From NCBI GenBank assembly GCA_913774715.1, contig CAJYHS010000149.1, positions 148,833 through 212,832 of the forward strand: 64,000 nt of DNA, in the 5' to 3' direction. The position numbers were made by a program, and so were the translations under genes. Shown here piece after piece: positions 52,687 to 62,065 of this stretch. Source of the DNA: an uncultured Siphonobacter sp. GTDB lineage: Bacteria > Bacteroidota > Bacteroidia > Cytophagales > Spirosomataceae. The first letter of the stretch is position 1. Each line of letters starts with the position of its first letter. The notes beneath the pieces are model-generated. The model saw only the letters and a list, made by a program, of their open reading frames with translations, was not told where the DNA came from and ran no database searches.

Positions 52687-53742
52687 TTAATCCTTATAGA
52701 TTTCAACAATCGATTTGCCATCGGCCTTGATAAAGCCCCGATACATGCCTTCCGAATTAAAGGGCATGGAAAGATTACCCTTGGCATCCAGAGCAATCAC
52801 GCCGCCTTCTCCGCCGCGTTCCACCAGCTTTTTATTCACGACTTCTTTGGCCGCCTGCTCCACTGACAATCCTTTGTATTTCATTAAAGCCGCTATATCA
52901 TAGGCCACAACCGAGCGAATAAAATATTCGCCGTGTCCCGTAGCTGATACTGCACAGGTTTCGTTATCGGCGTAGGTTCCGGCTCCGATGATGGGAGCAT
53001 CCCCTATCCGGCCGTAGCGTTTATTAGTCATGCCTCCCGTGGAGGTTCCCGCCGCCAGATTTCCGTACTGATCCAGGGCCACGCAGCCCACGGTGCCAAA
53101 TTTCTTGCCTTCCGAAAAGATGAGTTCTTCGGCCCGGCTGCTGGCATTCTTAGAAGCTTTAGCGGGCTTGACGGGTTTTTCTTCCGAATGATCCAACTTT
53201 ACTTTTTCTTCTTTTAAAGCCTTCTCAAGGCCCTGCCAGCGGTTTTCGGTATAGAAGTAACTCGGGTCAACGATGGTAAGGCCTTTTTCTTTGGCGAAGG
53301 TTTCGGCTCCTTTACCCATCATCATCACGTGTTCCGATTTTTCCATGACGGCCCTAGCCGCTGAAATGGGGTTCCGAATGGTCGTGACACCCGCGATGGC
53401 ACCGGCTTTGAGCGTTTTTCCGTCCATCACTGCGGCATCCAGCTCATTTTTTCCCTCGTGGGTAAAGACGGCTCCCTTTCCCGCATTAAACAGCGGCGAA
53501 TCTTCCATGACGTGAATGGTAGTTTCCACGGCATCCAGACTCGTGCCTCCTTTTTTTAAGACTTCATAGCCTTTTTGCAAAGCCAGATTCAGGGCCTCGC
53601 GGTAGGCTTTCTCTTTTTCGGGCGTCATATTCTGCCGGGTAATCGTGCCCGCCCCCCCGTGTAATACCAGGGTAATTTTAGAAGGGTCCGGACTCTGGGC
53701 AAACGCGGAGGTGCTTAGTAAAAGAAAGAGTAATTTTTTCAT
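52687..53742 (-). CDS. Isoaspartyl peptidase / plant-type L-asparaginase (Ntn hydrolase), exported
   Basis: 351 residues. Signal peptide (KLLFLLLSTSAFAQS). The N-terminal LVLHGGAGTIT and DAVETTIHVMEDSPLFNAGKGAVF blocks define the alpha part; autocleavage would occur before Thr217 in FGTVGCVALD, which becomes the nucleophile, followed by GTSTGGMTNKRYGRIGDAPIIGAG. It cleaves isoaspartyl dipeptides or asparagine. A Lys/Ala-rich insert (KPVKPAKASKNASSRAEE) precedes the cleavage site. Between the DUF5009 gene (57 bp) and the M1 peptidase (28 bp), one likely operon for peptide use in the envelope. Confidence 0.92.
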   Translation of the reverse strand: MKKLLFLLLSTSAFAQSPDPSKITLVLHGGAGTITRQNMTPEKEKAYREALNLALQKGYEVLKKGGTSLDAVETTIHVMEDSPLFNAGKGAVFTHEGKNELDAAVMDGKTLKAGAIAGVTTIRNPISAARAVMEKSEHVMMMGKGAETFAKEKGLTIVDPSYFYTENRWQGLEKALKEEKVKLDHSEEKPVKPAKASKNASSRAEELIFSEGKKFGTVGCVALDQYGNLAAGTSTGGMTNKRYGRIGDAPIIGAGTYADNETCAVSATGHGEYFIRSVVAYDIAALMKYKGLSVEQAAKEVVNKKLVERGGEGGVIALDAKGNLSMPFNSEGMYRGFIKADGKSIVEIYKD

Positions 53743-53799
53743 AGATGGGATTCTTAATAAATAGCGAAAACAGGAAGCAGCCCTAACAACACGCGGGAG

Positions 53800-54945
53800 T
53801 TATACCCGCAAAAAGACTTTTTTAGTATAAAGGAAGTACAGAAAGAGCCATTTCATGAGAATCATTCCCAGCACCGTCAGTACCGCTTTTACGGGCACGG
53901 AAGACAACTGCTCAATTAACCCGCCAAAGAAAAATTCACTGGCGTGCTCAAAGCTGATGACGAGCACACTCAGGTAAATCAAAATGGAATTCATTCCAAT
54001 CACGGTGAAAAGAATCGTCCATTTTTTGAATCCTTTGACGTCAATAATCCAGTAGAACGTTGACAGCAGTAATAGACTACAGCCGCCCGTTACGCAGACA
54101 AAGGAGCTGGTCCACAGGTTTTTGTTGATGGGAAAAACCGTGTCCCAAATCAGGGAAAGGCCAATGAAGGCAAAGCCCAGGCCGACTAAATGAAAGATTT
54201 TTTTCGAGGAAGTCTGGCTCTGGTTTTTTAATACCGTTCCCGCGTAAATACCCAACAGGGCATTGCAGATGGCGGGAATGGTGGAAAGTAAGCCTTCGGG
54301 ATCGTGGACGGTTAAATAGAGTTTGCCCGGCATGAGCAGGCGATCCACATACCCGGCCAGACTACACTCCAGGGTTAGCACCCCTGCCCCGCAACCCGGC
54401 ACGGGAATCAGCATCATAGCGGCCCAGTATCCCAGTAGAATGACCACAAACCAGACGTAACTCGCCCGCTTACCGGCGTATAGATAAATCAGCTGAGCAA
54501 ACATACCCGCCAGACCAATCCGGCCCAGCACGCTGCCAAAGCGCATCTCGTCTAAGGATTTTACAAAAAAACCATTGTTATAAATGATCCCTAATAGGAC
54601 TAGAATAATGCCGCGACTAATGATTTTTCGAGCCAGTTTGCTCTTTTCCTCGCCCCGAGCTATTCGCCCATCGAGCGAAAAAGGGGTGGATACTCCCGCC
54701 ATGAAAAGAAAGAGGGGGAAAATCAGATCGTAAAAGCGAAAGCCGTTCCAGTCGGGATGCGTAAACTGATCGGCCATGACTAAAGCCCAGCTCCAGGAAG
54801 TGGTTTTAGCCAGGGCGTAGAAAATTTCATCTCCACCCATGATCCAGAACATATCAAAACCCCGGAGGGTATCCAGTGATAGAAGCCTTTTAATGGGGAC
54901 GGGTTGGGCCACTTCGGGCTCGGGAGCAGTAGAAGTTAATGACAT
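53800..54945 (-). CDS. DUF5009 / heparan-alpha-glucosaminide N-acetyltransferase-like membrane protein
   Basis: 381 residues with about ten transmembrane helices. The N-terminal block KRLLSLDTLRGFDMFWIMGGDE (about 19-40) and FYDLIFPLFLFMAGVSTPFS are the hallmark of the HGSNAT-like/DUF5009 acyltransferases, which acetylate amino sugars across a membrane; the Asp/Arg of DTLRGFD are conserved. It likely acts on amino sugars or cell-wall fragments, in line with the hydrolase operon downstream. Start at the ATG at 54945. Confidence 0.8.
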   Translation of the reverse strand: MSLTSTAPEPEVAQPVPIKRLLSLDTLRGFDMFWIMGGDEIFYALAKTTSWSWALVMADQFTHPDWNGFRFYDLIFPLFLFMAGVSTPFSLDGRIARGEEKSKLARKIISRGIILVLLGIIYNNGFFVKSLDEMRFGSVLGRIGLAGMFAQLIYLYAGKRASYVWFVVILLGYWAAMMLIPVPGCGAGVLTLECSLAGYVDRLLMPGKLYLTVHDPEGLLSTIPAICNALLGIYAGTVLKNQSQTSSKKIFHLVGLGFAFIGLSLIWDTVFPINKNLWTSSFVCVTGGCSLLLLSTFYWIIDVKGFKKWTILFTVIGMNSILIYLSVLVISFEHASEFFFGGLIEQLSSVPVKAVLTVLGMILMKWLFLYFLYTKKVFLRV

Positions 54946-55113
54946 CGATTAAACAGCAAGACAGTAAGAGGAGAGTAACGGTCTTTAAATATGGCTAAAA
55001 AGCTTTTTAATCCCCATTATTTTAGACATAGCTTTTCATTTCCTTTTATTTTTACCATTAATTCTAAGTCTTTCCAAACTTTATTTGGCTTACGTCTTTC
55101 ATCAACACATCCC

Positions 55114-56730
55114 ATGCTTACACGTATTCTATTCCTATTGCTGCTGGCAGGTACGGCCGCATCAGCCCAAAAACTAACGTCCGTAGACAGTCTCATTACG
55201 GGCAAACCCTTTACCGAGTACGTCAAACACCTTTCCTCCGACGCTTTCCAAGGACGCAAGCCCTTTAGCCGGGGCGAAGAAGTAACGGTCAAGTATCTGG
55301 AGACCGAATTCAAGAAAATGGGCCTCAAGCCCGGCAATAATCAAAGCTATTTTCAGGACGTGCCGCTGGTTGATATCTTATCCAAACCCTCCACTACTTT
55401 AAAGCTAGCCGGTAAAGCAAAGGAGCTTACCCTTCATTACCTTACGGATTATGTAGCGGCTAGCCGCTGGACGGATGCCAAGGTGAGTCTGGAGAGTTCG
55501 GAGATGGTGTTTGTGGGGTACGGCATTGTGGCTCCCGAATTTGGCTGGAATGATTACCAGGATCTTAACGTCAAAGGAAAAACGGTTCTCGTCCTGGTTA
55601 ACGATCCGGGCCTGGCTGACTCGACGCTTTTCAAGGGTAAAACCATGACCTATTACGGTCGCTGGACCTATAAGTTTGAAGAAGCCGCCCGGCAGGGAGC
55701 CGCGGGCGTATTACTCATTCACGATACCAAAGCCGCCAGTTATCCCTGGGACGTCGTGAGAAGCGGCTGGTCAAAATCCAAGTTATACCTGCAAAGTCCG
55801 GATAATAACCACAGCCGGGCCAAAGTTGAAGGCTGGCTTTCCAAGGAAACGACTGAAAAACTCCTTTCAATGGCCGGACAAAGTACCGATCTCTATCAGC
55901 AGGCAGCTAAACGCGGCTTTAAAGCGGTCCCGCTCGGCGTAAAAGCTTCCATTGCTTTAGACAATCAGGTGAAAGCCTCCGTTTCTAAAAATGTGTTAGC
56001 CTACTTACCCGGAACAAATCGGGCCGAAGAAGTTCTCATTTACACGGCTCACTGGGATCATTTTGGCAAGGGCGAGCCGATTAATGGCGATTCGATTTAT
56101 AACGGAGCGGCGGATAACGCAACGGGCGTAGCGGCCATCATGGAACTGGCCAAAGCCTTTACCCAGCTCAAGAAAAAACCTTCCCGCTCGCTTTTATTCA
56201 TGAGCGTAACGGGAGAAGAACAGGGATTATTAGGTTCGGAATACTATGCGACTCATCCGGTATATCCCCTTTCCAAAACCATTGCCAACATCAACCTGGA
56301 TATTCTTCAGCCCTTTGGCCGCATGAAAGATGTCATTGTGGTAGGTAAAGGCCAGTCAGATCTCGATGAGTTGGTTGAGGAAGCCGCCCGCAAACAAGGC
56401 CGCTTTACCCGTCCCGAGTTCAACCCGGCTGGTGGCTGGTATTTCCGCTCGGATCACTTCAACTTCGCTAAAGTAGGGGTGCCTTCCATGTATTTGGAAA
56501 ACGGCGTTGTCTCCATTGAACACGGCGAAGCCTGGGGACGCAAAAAGAAGGAAGACTATAACACCAATCATTACCACAAGCCTTCCGATGAGTATGACCC
56601 CAACTGGGATTTATCCGGTATCATCGAAGACATGCGACTGCTGTTTAACGTGGGCTATAAGCTAACGACCGAGCCCGTCTATCCCGGTTGGAAAAAGGAT
56701 TCTGAGTTTAAAAACATTACCCGCAAGTAA
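55114..56730 (+). CDS. M28-family zinc peptidase with PA domain, exported
   Basis: 538 residues. Signal peptide (RILFLLLLAGTAASAQ). A PA-like insert (about 130-270; VFVGYGIVAPEFGWNDYQDL and GAAGVLLIHD) splits the N-terminal half; the M28 domain follows with metal ligands His in YTAHWDHFGKG, Asp in NGAADNATGVA, Glu pair in GEEQGLLGS, Asp in NINLDIL and His near SIEHGEAWG. Probable aminopeptidase that trims peptides. The ATG at 55114 is used; the upstream frame to 54991 is not signal-like. Followed by a strong bidirectional terminator. Confidence 0.9.
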   Translation: MLTRILFLLLLAGTAASAQKLTSVDSLITGKPFTEYVKHLSSDAFQGRKPFSRGEEVTVKYLETEFKKMGLKPGNNQSYFQDVPLVDILSKPSTTLKLAGKAKELTLHYLTDYVAASRWTDAKVSLESSEMVFVGYGIVAPEFGWNDYQDLNVKGKTVLVLVNDPGLADSTLFKGKTMTYYGRWTYKFEEAARQGAAGVLLIHDTKAASYPWDVVRSGWSKSKLYLQSPDNNHSRAKVEGWLSKETTEKLLSMAGQSTDLYQQAAKRGFKAVPLGVKASIALDNQVKASVSKNVLAYLPGTNRAEEVLIYTAHWDHFGKGEPINGDSIYNGAADNATGVAAIMELAKAFTQLKKKPSRSLLFMSVTGEEQGLLGSEYYATHPVYPLSKTIANINLDILQPFGRMKDVIVVGKGQSDLDELVEEAARKQGRFTRPEFNPAGGWYFRSDHFNFAKVGVPSMYLENGVVSIEHGEAWGRKKKEDYNTNHYHKPSDEYDPNWDLSGIIEDMRLLFNVGYKLTTEPVYPGWKKDSEFKNITRK

Positions 56731-56738
56731 GCCGGTTA

Positions 56739-56776
56739 AAGGGTTTCAAAGCAACTACTTTGAAACCCTTTTTTTA
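56739..56776. terminator. Bidirectional terminator
   Basis: A 13-bp perfect stem AAGGGTTTCAAAG/CTTTGAAACCCTT with loop of 6 and a T run, between the M28 gene and the MocR gene, which converge here. Confidence 0.8.
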
Positions 56777-58222
56777 TAGACAGGATTTTAAAATCCGTAC
56801 GCATTCACTTAATTCTTCCGGCCTTGATGAAGCAAAGCCTAAACGCGTGGCAGGTATCCTAGAGTCCGAGTACTGACTTCCCGCTGAAAAGTAAAGTCCT
56901 TTTTTGAATGCCCTTCTTGACAAATCGGTCAGGTTAACCTCGCCCTCAAACTGCGTCCAGATGGCCATGCCACCTTCGGGCTTGCGAAACCGAACCCTAC
57001 CGGCTAATTCACTCGTTAAAAGTTCAGCGAAATGATCCCGCCGCTGTTGATAGGCTCTCAGGGCTTTGCGTAAATGCCGCTGAATGACGCCTTCTTCCAG
57101 GAGTTGAGCCAGGGCATTTTCCAGCATCGTATCTCCCTGCCTATCAATGATCCTGCGTAGCTGCGATAAGTGAGTAATGGCATCTTCGGGTCCTACCAGA
57201 TAGCCCACGCGAAACGCTGGAGCAATGGTCTTGGTAAACGAGCCGCAGTAGAGCACCATTCCATGGGTGTCCACGCTAGCCAGCGGAAAAAGCGGTCTTC
57301 TCTCATAGTGAAAATCAAAGTCATAATCGTCTTCAAAAATGAGAAATCCGTGCTGCTGGGATAACGCCAGTAGCTTCATGCGACGCTCGGCTTTTAAGGC
57401 TACCGTCGTGGGGTAATGATGATGCGAAGTCAGATACAACAGGCGAATGGGATGCTGCTGGCAAAGCCTAGCCAATGCCTCCACATCCAGGCCATCCTCA
57501 TCGGTAGGAACGTGCAGTATCCGGGCTCCAGCCTGCTGCAAATTAAGCGTCGAGCCAGACCAGCTCATTGAATCCAGGGCTACGTAGTCACCGGGTTTTA
57601 CAAAGGCGGTACTCGTTAAAAAAAAGCCCATCATCGTTCCCCGAACGATAAGCACGTTACCAGCCGAAGTGTGTAGTCCACGGGTTTCATTGAGGTAAAG
57701 GGACAATTGCTCCCGTAGCCACCGGGATCCTCTGGGATCGCCATACCCCAGCCGGCTATAGGCATTGGAGCGAATTAACTCATGGCGATACGCCCGGGAA
57801 AGATCCAGCAAAGGAGCCAGCCGAACGTCCGGAAACCCGTCATCTAAATGATACGATCCCTGAGTCAGCAAGGGGGGGCGCTGTAAAAAAGGCTTGGACT
57901 CAAAGGAAAAACCAGCCGTTTGTAAAGGATCGAAACTCGTTTGAAGCGAAGGTTTACTTTCGGGAAAATGCGTAGTGACAAACGTACCACTACCCAGCCG
58001 GCTTTCCAGCCAGCCCTGAGCCAAGAGTTCATCATAGGCCTGAACAATGGTTTTGCGGTGAACTTGTAAGTTTTCCGCTAGCTGTCGACTGCTGGGTAAT
58101 TGCTGGGCAGGCTGAAGCAGTCCGCTCCGAATCAGATCCATCAACTGCGAAGAAAGTTGCAGATAGAGCGGCTGAGCACTATTTCGATCCAAAATAACTA
58201 AACTAGCTAGCGGCTGACTCAT
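56774..58222 (-). CDS. MocR/PdxR-type regulator (GntR HTH fused to class I aminotransferase domain)
   Basis: 482 residues. N-terminal winged helix (about 15-80: PLYLQLSSQLMDLIRSGLL and QLPSSRQLAENLQVHRKTI) and an aminotransferase-like domain (about 110-482) with the PLP Lys in CGSFTKTIAPAFRVGYLV (about residue 323) and the DSMSWSGSTL/EDDYDFDF motifs. Such regulators sense PLP or amino acids and often control vitamin B6 or flavin enzyme genes. It is divergent from the PNPOx-like gene, and direct repeats TGGAC lie between them. Confidence 0.9.
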   Translation of the reverse strand: MSQPLASLVILDRNSAQPLYLQLSSQLMDLIRSGLLQPAQQLPSSRQLAENLQVHRKTIVQAYDELLAQGWLESRLGSGTFVTTHFPESKPSLQTSFDPLQTAGFSFESKPFLQRPPLLTQGSYHLDDGFPDVRLAPLLDLSRAYRHELIRSNAYSRLGYGDPRGSRWLREQLSLYLNETRGLHTSAGNVLIVRGTMMGFFLTSTAFVKPGDYVALDSMSWSGSTLNLQQAGARILHVPTDEDGLDVEALARLCQQHPIRLLYLTSHHHYPTTVALKAERRMKLLALSQQHGFLIFEDDYDFDFHYERRPLFPLASVDTHGMVLYCGSFTKTIAPAFRVGYLVGPEDAITHLSQLRRIIDRQGDTMLENALAQLLEEGVIQRHLRKALRAYQQRRDHFAELLTSELAGRVRFRKPEGGMAIWTQFEGEVNLTDLSRRAFKKGLYFSAGSQYSDSRIPATRLGFASSRPEELSECVRILKSCL

Positions 58223-58231
58223 CGCAAAAAT

Positions 58232-58265
58232 TGGACTACTAAAAATCTAAAAAATGGACGATACT
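58232..58265. promoter_or_regulatory. Possible MocR operator: direct repeats between divergent genes
   Basis: TGGACTACT (58232-58240) and TGGACGATACT (58255-58265) are direct repeats 23 bp apart, about two helical turns, in the 84-bp divergent spacer. MocR/PdxR regulators bind direct repeats. Confidence 0.35.
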
Positions 58266-58306
58266 CACGAGCCAGTAAAGATAGAAGTTTGTTCAAAAAA
58301 ACAGCG

Positions 58307-58930
58307 ATGAAACCACAGCCTTTACTTCCCAGTCGGGCCCCTAAAAAAGCCAGTTTAGAAAAAGAAGTCATCTACCCTATTTTAGACGAAGCGCTATTTT
58401 GCATTATTAGTTACGTGCAGGACGGTCTGCCTTTTTCCATTCCTACGTCTTTTGTGCGGCACGAAGACAAAATCTACATCCACGGTTCGGTAGGCAGTCA
58501 TTTCATTCGAAGTCTTGAGACGGGTATTCCCGTTTGCATTACGGTTATGCTGGTGGATGCTCTGGTGGTAGCCCGCTCGGCTTTTAGCCATTCGGTGAAT
58601 TATAAATCCGTTGTGGTATTTGCTACGGGCGAAAAAATTGAATCGCCCGACCTTAAATGGGATTCGCTTGAGTGGTTAACCGAGAAGATCGTGCCGGGAA
58701 GCTGGGATTATCTGCGGCCCATGAGCGAAAGTGAAGTACGTAAAACAACGGTACTAGCCTTCTCACTCGATCAGGCTTCGGCCAAAGCCCGCACGGGTAT
58801 GCCTAACGATGAAGAAGAAGATCGCAAGCTTGAAATCTGGTCGGGTATTATCCCGCTGGAGCAAAAGCGGCTGGCTCCGATTGCCGACGATCATTCGCAA
58901 CACATTGCTTTACCCAAACATTTGCGATAA
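58307..58930 (+). CDS. PNPOx-like FMN-binding protein (NimA-type split barrel)
   Basis: 207 residues. The split-barrel fold reads PLLPSRAPKKASLEKEVIYPIL near the start (quoted in part: PKKASLEKEVIYPIL), DGLPFSIPTSFVRHEDKIYIHG (about 38-59) and HSVNYKSVVVFATGEKIES. It is like the pyridoxamine-phosphate-oxidase-like family that includes NimA; such proteins bind FMN or haem. Function could be reduction of nitro compounds or a B6-related reaction; the divergent MocR regulator favours the latter. The ATG at 58307 is chosen over the TTG at 58289. Confidence 0.82.
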   Translation: MKPQPLLPSRAPKKASLEKEVIYPILDEALFCIISYVQDGLPFSIPTSFVRHEDKIYIHGSVGSHFIRSLETGIPVCITVMLVDALVVARSAFSHSVNYKSVVVFATGEKIESPDLKWDSLEWLTEKIVPGSWDYLRPMSESEVRKTTVLAFSLDQASAKARTGMPNDEEEDRKLEIWSGIIPLEQKRLAPIADDHSQHIALPKHLR

Positions 58931-59020
58931 GTATCAAATTAGCTTGAGCTCATTTATGGAAGGATTTTCGCTCTCCTTAACCAAGCAGTTACTTTTACTT
59001 CCCTCATGCACTAAAAAAAC

Positions 59021-59057
59021 AAAGAGCCGTTTCTCTATAGTAGAGAAACGGCTCTTT
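59021..59057. terminator. Bidirectional terminator
   Basis: Stem AAAGAGCCGTTTCTCTA/TAGAGAAACGGCTCTTT, a near-perfect 17-bp stem with a 3-base loop, between the PNPOx-like gene and the convergent DUF2911 gene. Confidence 0.85.
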
Positions 59058-59076
59058 GAGTCATACATCTAAGGTA

Positions 59077-59613
59077 TTATTTCACTTTGAAATCAACGCG
59101 AGTTTTATCCCAGGCCAATGATACAGTTCCTGAGTTAGCTACGTCGATCTTAAATTGCTCGGTCATTTTACCTGATTTAGCCGGTACTTTCACGCGAAGA
59201 ACGTCATCGGATTCCTGATACTTGTAGGCACCCCACTGCTCAGGCGTTTTGTTGAAAATGATCGTCCATTCTTTTTCGCCGGGAATGGTAAACAAGCTGT
59301 ATTTACCAGCAGGCAGGTTTTTACCTTCTACTTTCAGATCGCCTGATGTTTCAAAGGTAGTGGCTTCGTTAGCACCCGTACGCCATACTTTACCGTAAGG
59401 AGCAATTTTACCCTCGGCTTCCCATACGTTACGGCCTTTGACCGAAGGCTGAGAATAGTTGATGGTGATGGTTTTGCCATTTACTTTTCCCGTAGCCACG
59501 GCTGGAGGGCTAGGGCGTTTGGATTTGTCTTCGGGAGCTTTATCATTCTGAGCAAAAACAGAAGTTGTAAAAGCCAAAAAGGTTACAAAAAAGGTAAGCA
59601 GTGCGTTTTTCAT
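59077..59613 (-). CDS. DUF2911 family exported protein
   Basis: 178 residues with a signal peptide (ALLTFFVTFLAFTTSVFAQ). The DUF2911 body contains TINYSQPSVKGRNVWEAEG, KVWRTGANEATTFET and AGKYSLFTIPGEKEWTIIFNK, a beta-sandwich seen in many Bacteroidota envelope proteins. Function unknown. I use the ATG at 59613 (KNALL...) rather than the ATG at 59622, which only adds three residues. Own terminator downstream. Confidence 0.85.
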   Translation of the reverse strand: MKNALLTFFVTFLAFTTSVFAQNDKAPEDKSKRPSPPAVATGKVNGKTITINYSQPSVKGRNVWEAEGKIAPYGKVWRTGANEATTFETSGDLKVEGKNLPAGKYSLFTIPGEKEWTIIFNKTPEQWGAYKYQESDDVLRVKVPAKSGKMTEQFKIDVANSGTVSLAWDKTRVDFKVK

Positions 59614-59884
59614 GTGATGCAAAAAGTTAAGACATACAAAAAACGGTCTTTCCAGGCAATTGTTCTTAAAGCATCCATTAAAATTTGGTATCTTTTTCTT
59701 CCTTTTTTTGAGAAGGGCTTCGCTGATTCCCGCCGTTTAATTGGATAGCTAAGCCATTCATGAGCAAATCGGACTTAAAACGTCAACAAAACTGTATCTT
59801 GCGTTCATAGCAATTATTCATCCGTTTCGCTAGAAGACGAATGTATCTTCTTCTCACCGCTAAACGTATTCTGTTTCCACATTC

Positions 59885-61405
59885 ATGAAAATTTTATTTC
59901 AGTCGGCTCTTTTCATGGGCTGCGTTCTGGGTAGTACGCTGGCACAGGCCCAAAAACCTAAAAAAACAGTGGCTCCTGCCTCCACTGCTAACCTTCCTGA
60001 ATTTCAAATGAAGCTGGAGCAGCCCGCCACTCACGTTCGCTTTTTAGCGGCCGATGAAATGCTGGGCCGCCGTACGGGTGAAATTACTAATAATGTGGCC
60101 GCTCGGTATATCGCCGAGCAGTACCGCAGTCTGGGATTAAAACCTGCTCCGGGTCAGACGGATTATTTGCAAGCCGTCGCCTTAGAAAGCGTAAAGCCGG
60201 GTGCCGACGGCTTTCTCTATTTTGGTACGGATACGCTGAAAGTCAAGCAAAATTTCATCGTCCTTTCCGGCGAACCAACTACGTTTAACAATACGCCCGT
60301 GGTCTTTGCCGCCTATGGTAACGAAAACGATTACCAGGGACTCGACGTAAAGGGTAAAATCGTCGTGGCTCAGTTTGGCTCAGCCGATGCCAAATCTCCC
60401 ATGGAAGGATTTGAATCCATTGAAAAGAAAAGCAAACTCGCCGTAGAACACGGAGCCTTAGCCCTGATTGAGCTATTACCTCCCCAGCTTCCCTGGGTAA
60501 CGGTAGCCAATTACTTTGGTAAGGAAAGCGTTCGGGTAAAATCAGGTAACGCCGAGCAGGGCAAGTTGCCCCATATCTGGTTGGGAGGCCCGTCAGCCAA
60601 AGGTTTTAACCGCGATCAGGTCAAGCAAATCAGTGGAAAAACGGCGGCTATGGCCGTTAAACCCCTGCGGGCTTACAACGTAGCGGCTATTTTAGAAGGC
60701 TCCGATCCTACCCTGAAAAACGAATACGTTATTCTTTCGGCTCACTTTGATCACGTCGGAACGGGTAAGCAGGGCGGTGGAAAATACACCGAAGCGGACA
60801 GCATTTTCAACGGAACCCGCGATAACGCCATGGGTACGGCAGCGGTACTGGAAGCGGCTCAAACGCTTTCCAAAGTCAAACCCAAACGCTCGATTCTCTT
60901 TTTAAACTTTACGGGAGAAGAACTGGGTTTACTGGGAAGTAAGTATTACGCCGAGCACCCGCTGATTCCTTTAAAAGATTGCGTGTATAACTTAAACAAT
61001 GATGGCGCGGGTTATAACGACACGACACTGGTAACAGTGATTGGACTAGAACGCACGGGCACCCAGATCCAAATTGAAACGGCAGCCAAAGCCTTTGGTT
61101 TGAAAGTAAACGCGGATCCAGCTCCTGAGCAGGGACTCTTTGACCGCTCGGATAACGTAAGCTTTGCCGCCAAGGGCATTCCCGCCCCTACCTTCACGCC
61201 GGGCTTTACCAAATTTGATGAGTCGCTCTTTAAATTCTACCACCAGGTAGCCGATAATCCCGAAACGATTAGTTACCCCTATTTGCTCAAATTCTGTCAA
61301 ACCTACGCCTACGCGGCTCGTCTGATTGCCAACATGCCTCAGCGGCCCCAGTGGGTAAAAGGCGATAAATACGAAGCGGCTGGTCAGCAGCTGTATTCGA
61401 AGTAA
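59885..61405 (+). CDS. M28-family zinc peptidase, exported
   Basis: 506 residues. Signal peptide (ILFQSALFMGCVLGSTLAQAQ). Layout mirrors the other M28 gene: a lead-in with VRFLAADEMLGRRTGEITNN, a PA-like insert, then metal ligands His/Asp in SAHFDHVGTG and GTRDNAMGTAAV, Glu pair GEELGLLGS, and Asp in NLNNDGAG. It shares only moderate likeness with the 55.1-kb M28 protein, so these are probably distinct enzymes rather than a recent duplicate. Long perfect terminator follows. Confidence 0.88.
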   Translation: MKILFQSALFMGCVLGSTLAQAQKPKKTVAPASTANLPEFQMKLEQPATHVRFLAADEMLGRRTGEITNNVAARYIAEQYRSLGLKPAPGQTDYLQAVALESVKPGADGFLYFGTDTLKVKQNFIVLSGEPTTFNNTPVVFAAYGNENDYQGLDVKGKIVVAQFGSADAKSPMEGFESIEKKSKLAVEHGALALIELLPPQLPWVTVANYFGKESVRVKSGNAEQGKLPHIWLGGPSAKGFNRDQVKQISGKTAAMAVKPLRAYNVAAILEGSDPTLKNEYVILSAHFDHVGTGKQGGGKYTEADSIFNGTRDNAMGTAAVLEAAQTLSKVKPKRSILFLNFTGEELGLLGSKYYAEHPLIPLKDCVYNLNNDGAGYNDTTLVTVIGLERTGTQIQIETAAKAFGLKVNADPAPEQGLFDRSDNVSFAAKGIPAPTFTPGFTKFDESLFKFYHQVADNPETISYPYLLKFCQTYAYAARLIANMPQRPQWVKGDKYEAAGQQLYSK

Positions 61406-61408
61406 TTT

Positions 61409-61446
61409 AAAAGCAAAGGCGTCCAAAACTGGACGCCTTTGCTTTT
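61409..61446 (+). terminator. Terminator after the second M28 gene
   Basis: A 17-bp perfect stem AAAAGCAAAGGCGTCCA/TGGACGCCTTTGCTTTT with a 4-base loop, a few bases after the stop. Confidence 0.9.
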
Positions 61447-61697
61447 GAAAACCGGTCAATCCTAGGTTGTTGATAGTTGCCTTAAGAACGTTTCTGATCC
61501 AGCGCCGCAAAATTCATTGTTAATTTAGGTACAAGACATGGTGGGCACTACCACTGAATATGCATTCGTTTGATTGTATCTATTCAGCGGAAAGAGGCAT
61601 TAAGCTTTAGTAAGTCGATGTTTTTTATGCTAATAGACAGACCCTTTAGATTCCAAACTTGCGGCAATAAATGCATATTATTGCCAAAAGTTTGATC

Positions 61698-61785
61698 TTA
61701 TACATTTGCTTTTGTCCCTAGCAGATCATTCACTTTATAGACCTGCGAGAGCACTCCTAGCTTGTAATTACTAGTGAATTTTTCT
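61698..61785 (-). pseudogene. Fragment of a second HxlR-family regulator gene
   Basis: On the minus strand a short frame reads VLSQVYKVNDLL, against VLSQACEVNDLL near the N-terminus of the intact HxlR gene 600 bp to the right (9 of 12 residues). At DNA level about 36 of 45 bases agree around 61720-61765 and 62343-62390. The frame hits a stop soon after, before the DNA-recognition part, and a stop precedes it. It is a leftover, not an expressed gene. Confidence 0.6.
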
Positions 61786-62065
61786 TACCCTTCCCCTAGT
61801 TTTATTTAAGCTAATCCCGTTTAAGTAAGGTATTAAGCGTGCAAACCACTGCCGAACGCAATGTATATCATTGAGTTCAAAACGAGAAGGTATGTATACA
61901 ATGCAGCAAGCCTAGTCAATAAACTTGGCCTACCTAGTCAAACCATTGAATCCTGAATATTAGTACTTGAAGCTTCCTAGTATGGTGTAAAGTAAGCATT
62001 GCCGCCCAGCGTATTCTCACCTCTATATTTACGCTGGGCTTTATTAAAGCTGTTTAATACTCAAT

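Larger units (their letters stand above)
61406..62065. other. Gene-poor, decayed intergenic region
   Basis: 660 bp with a terminator at its left end and no intact gene. It includes an HxlR gene fragment (61698-61785), an inverted repeat GGCAATAA/TTATTGCC (61663-61685) and a stem GCCCAGCGT/ACGCTGGGC (62004-62039) of unclear use. The rest shows nothing I can name. Confidence 0.5.

Noticed and set aside
52659..52796. N-terminal extension of the M1 peptidase.
   Set aside because: It overlaps the end of the asparaginase gene and precedes a clear signal peptide at 52658.
61046..61510. A minus-strand frame of 154 residues over the M28 gene end.
   Set aside because: It runs antisense through the peptidase and its terminator and has no protein-like motif.
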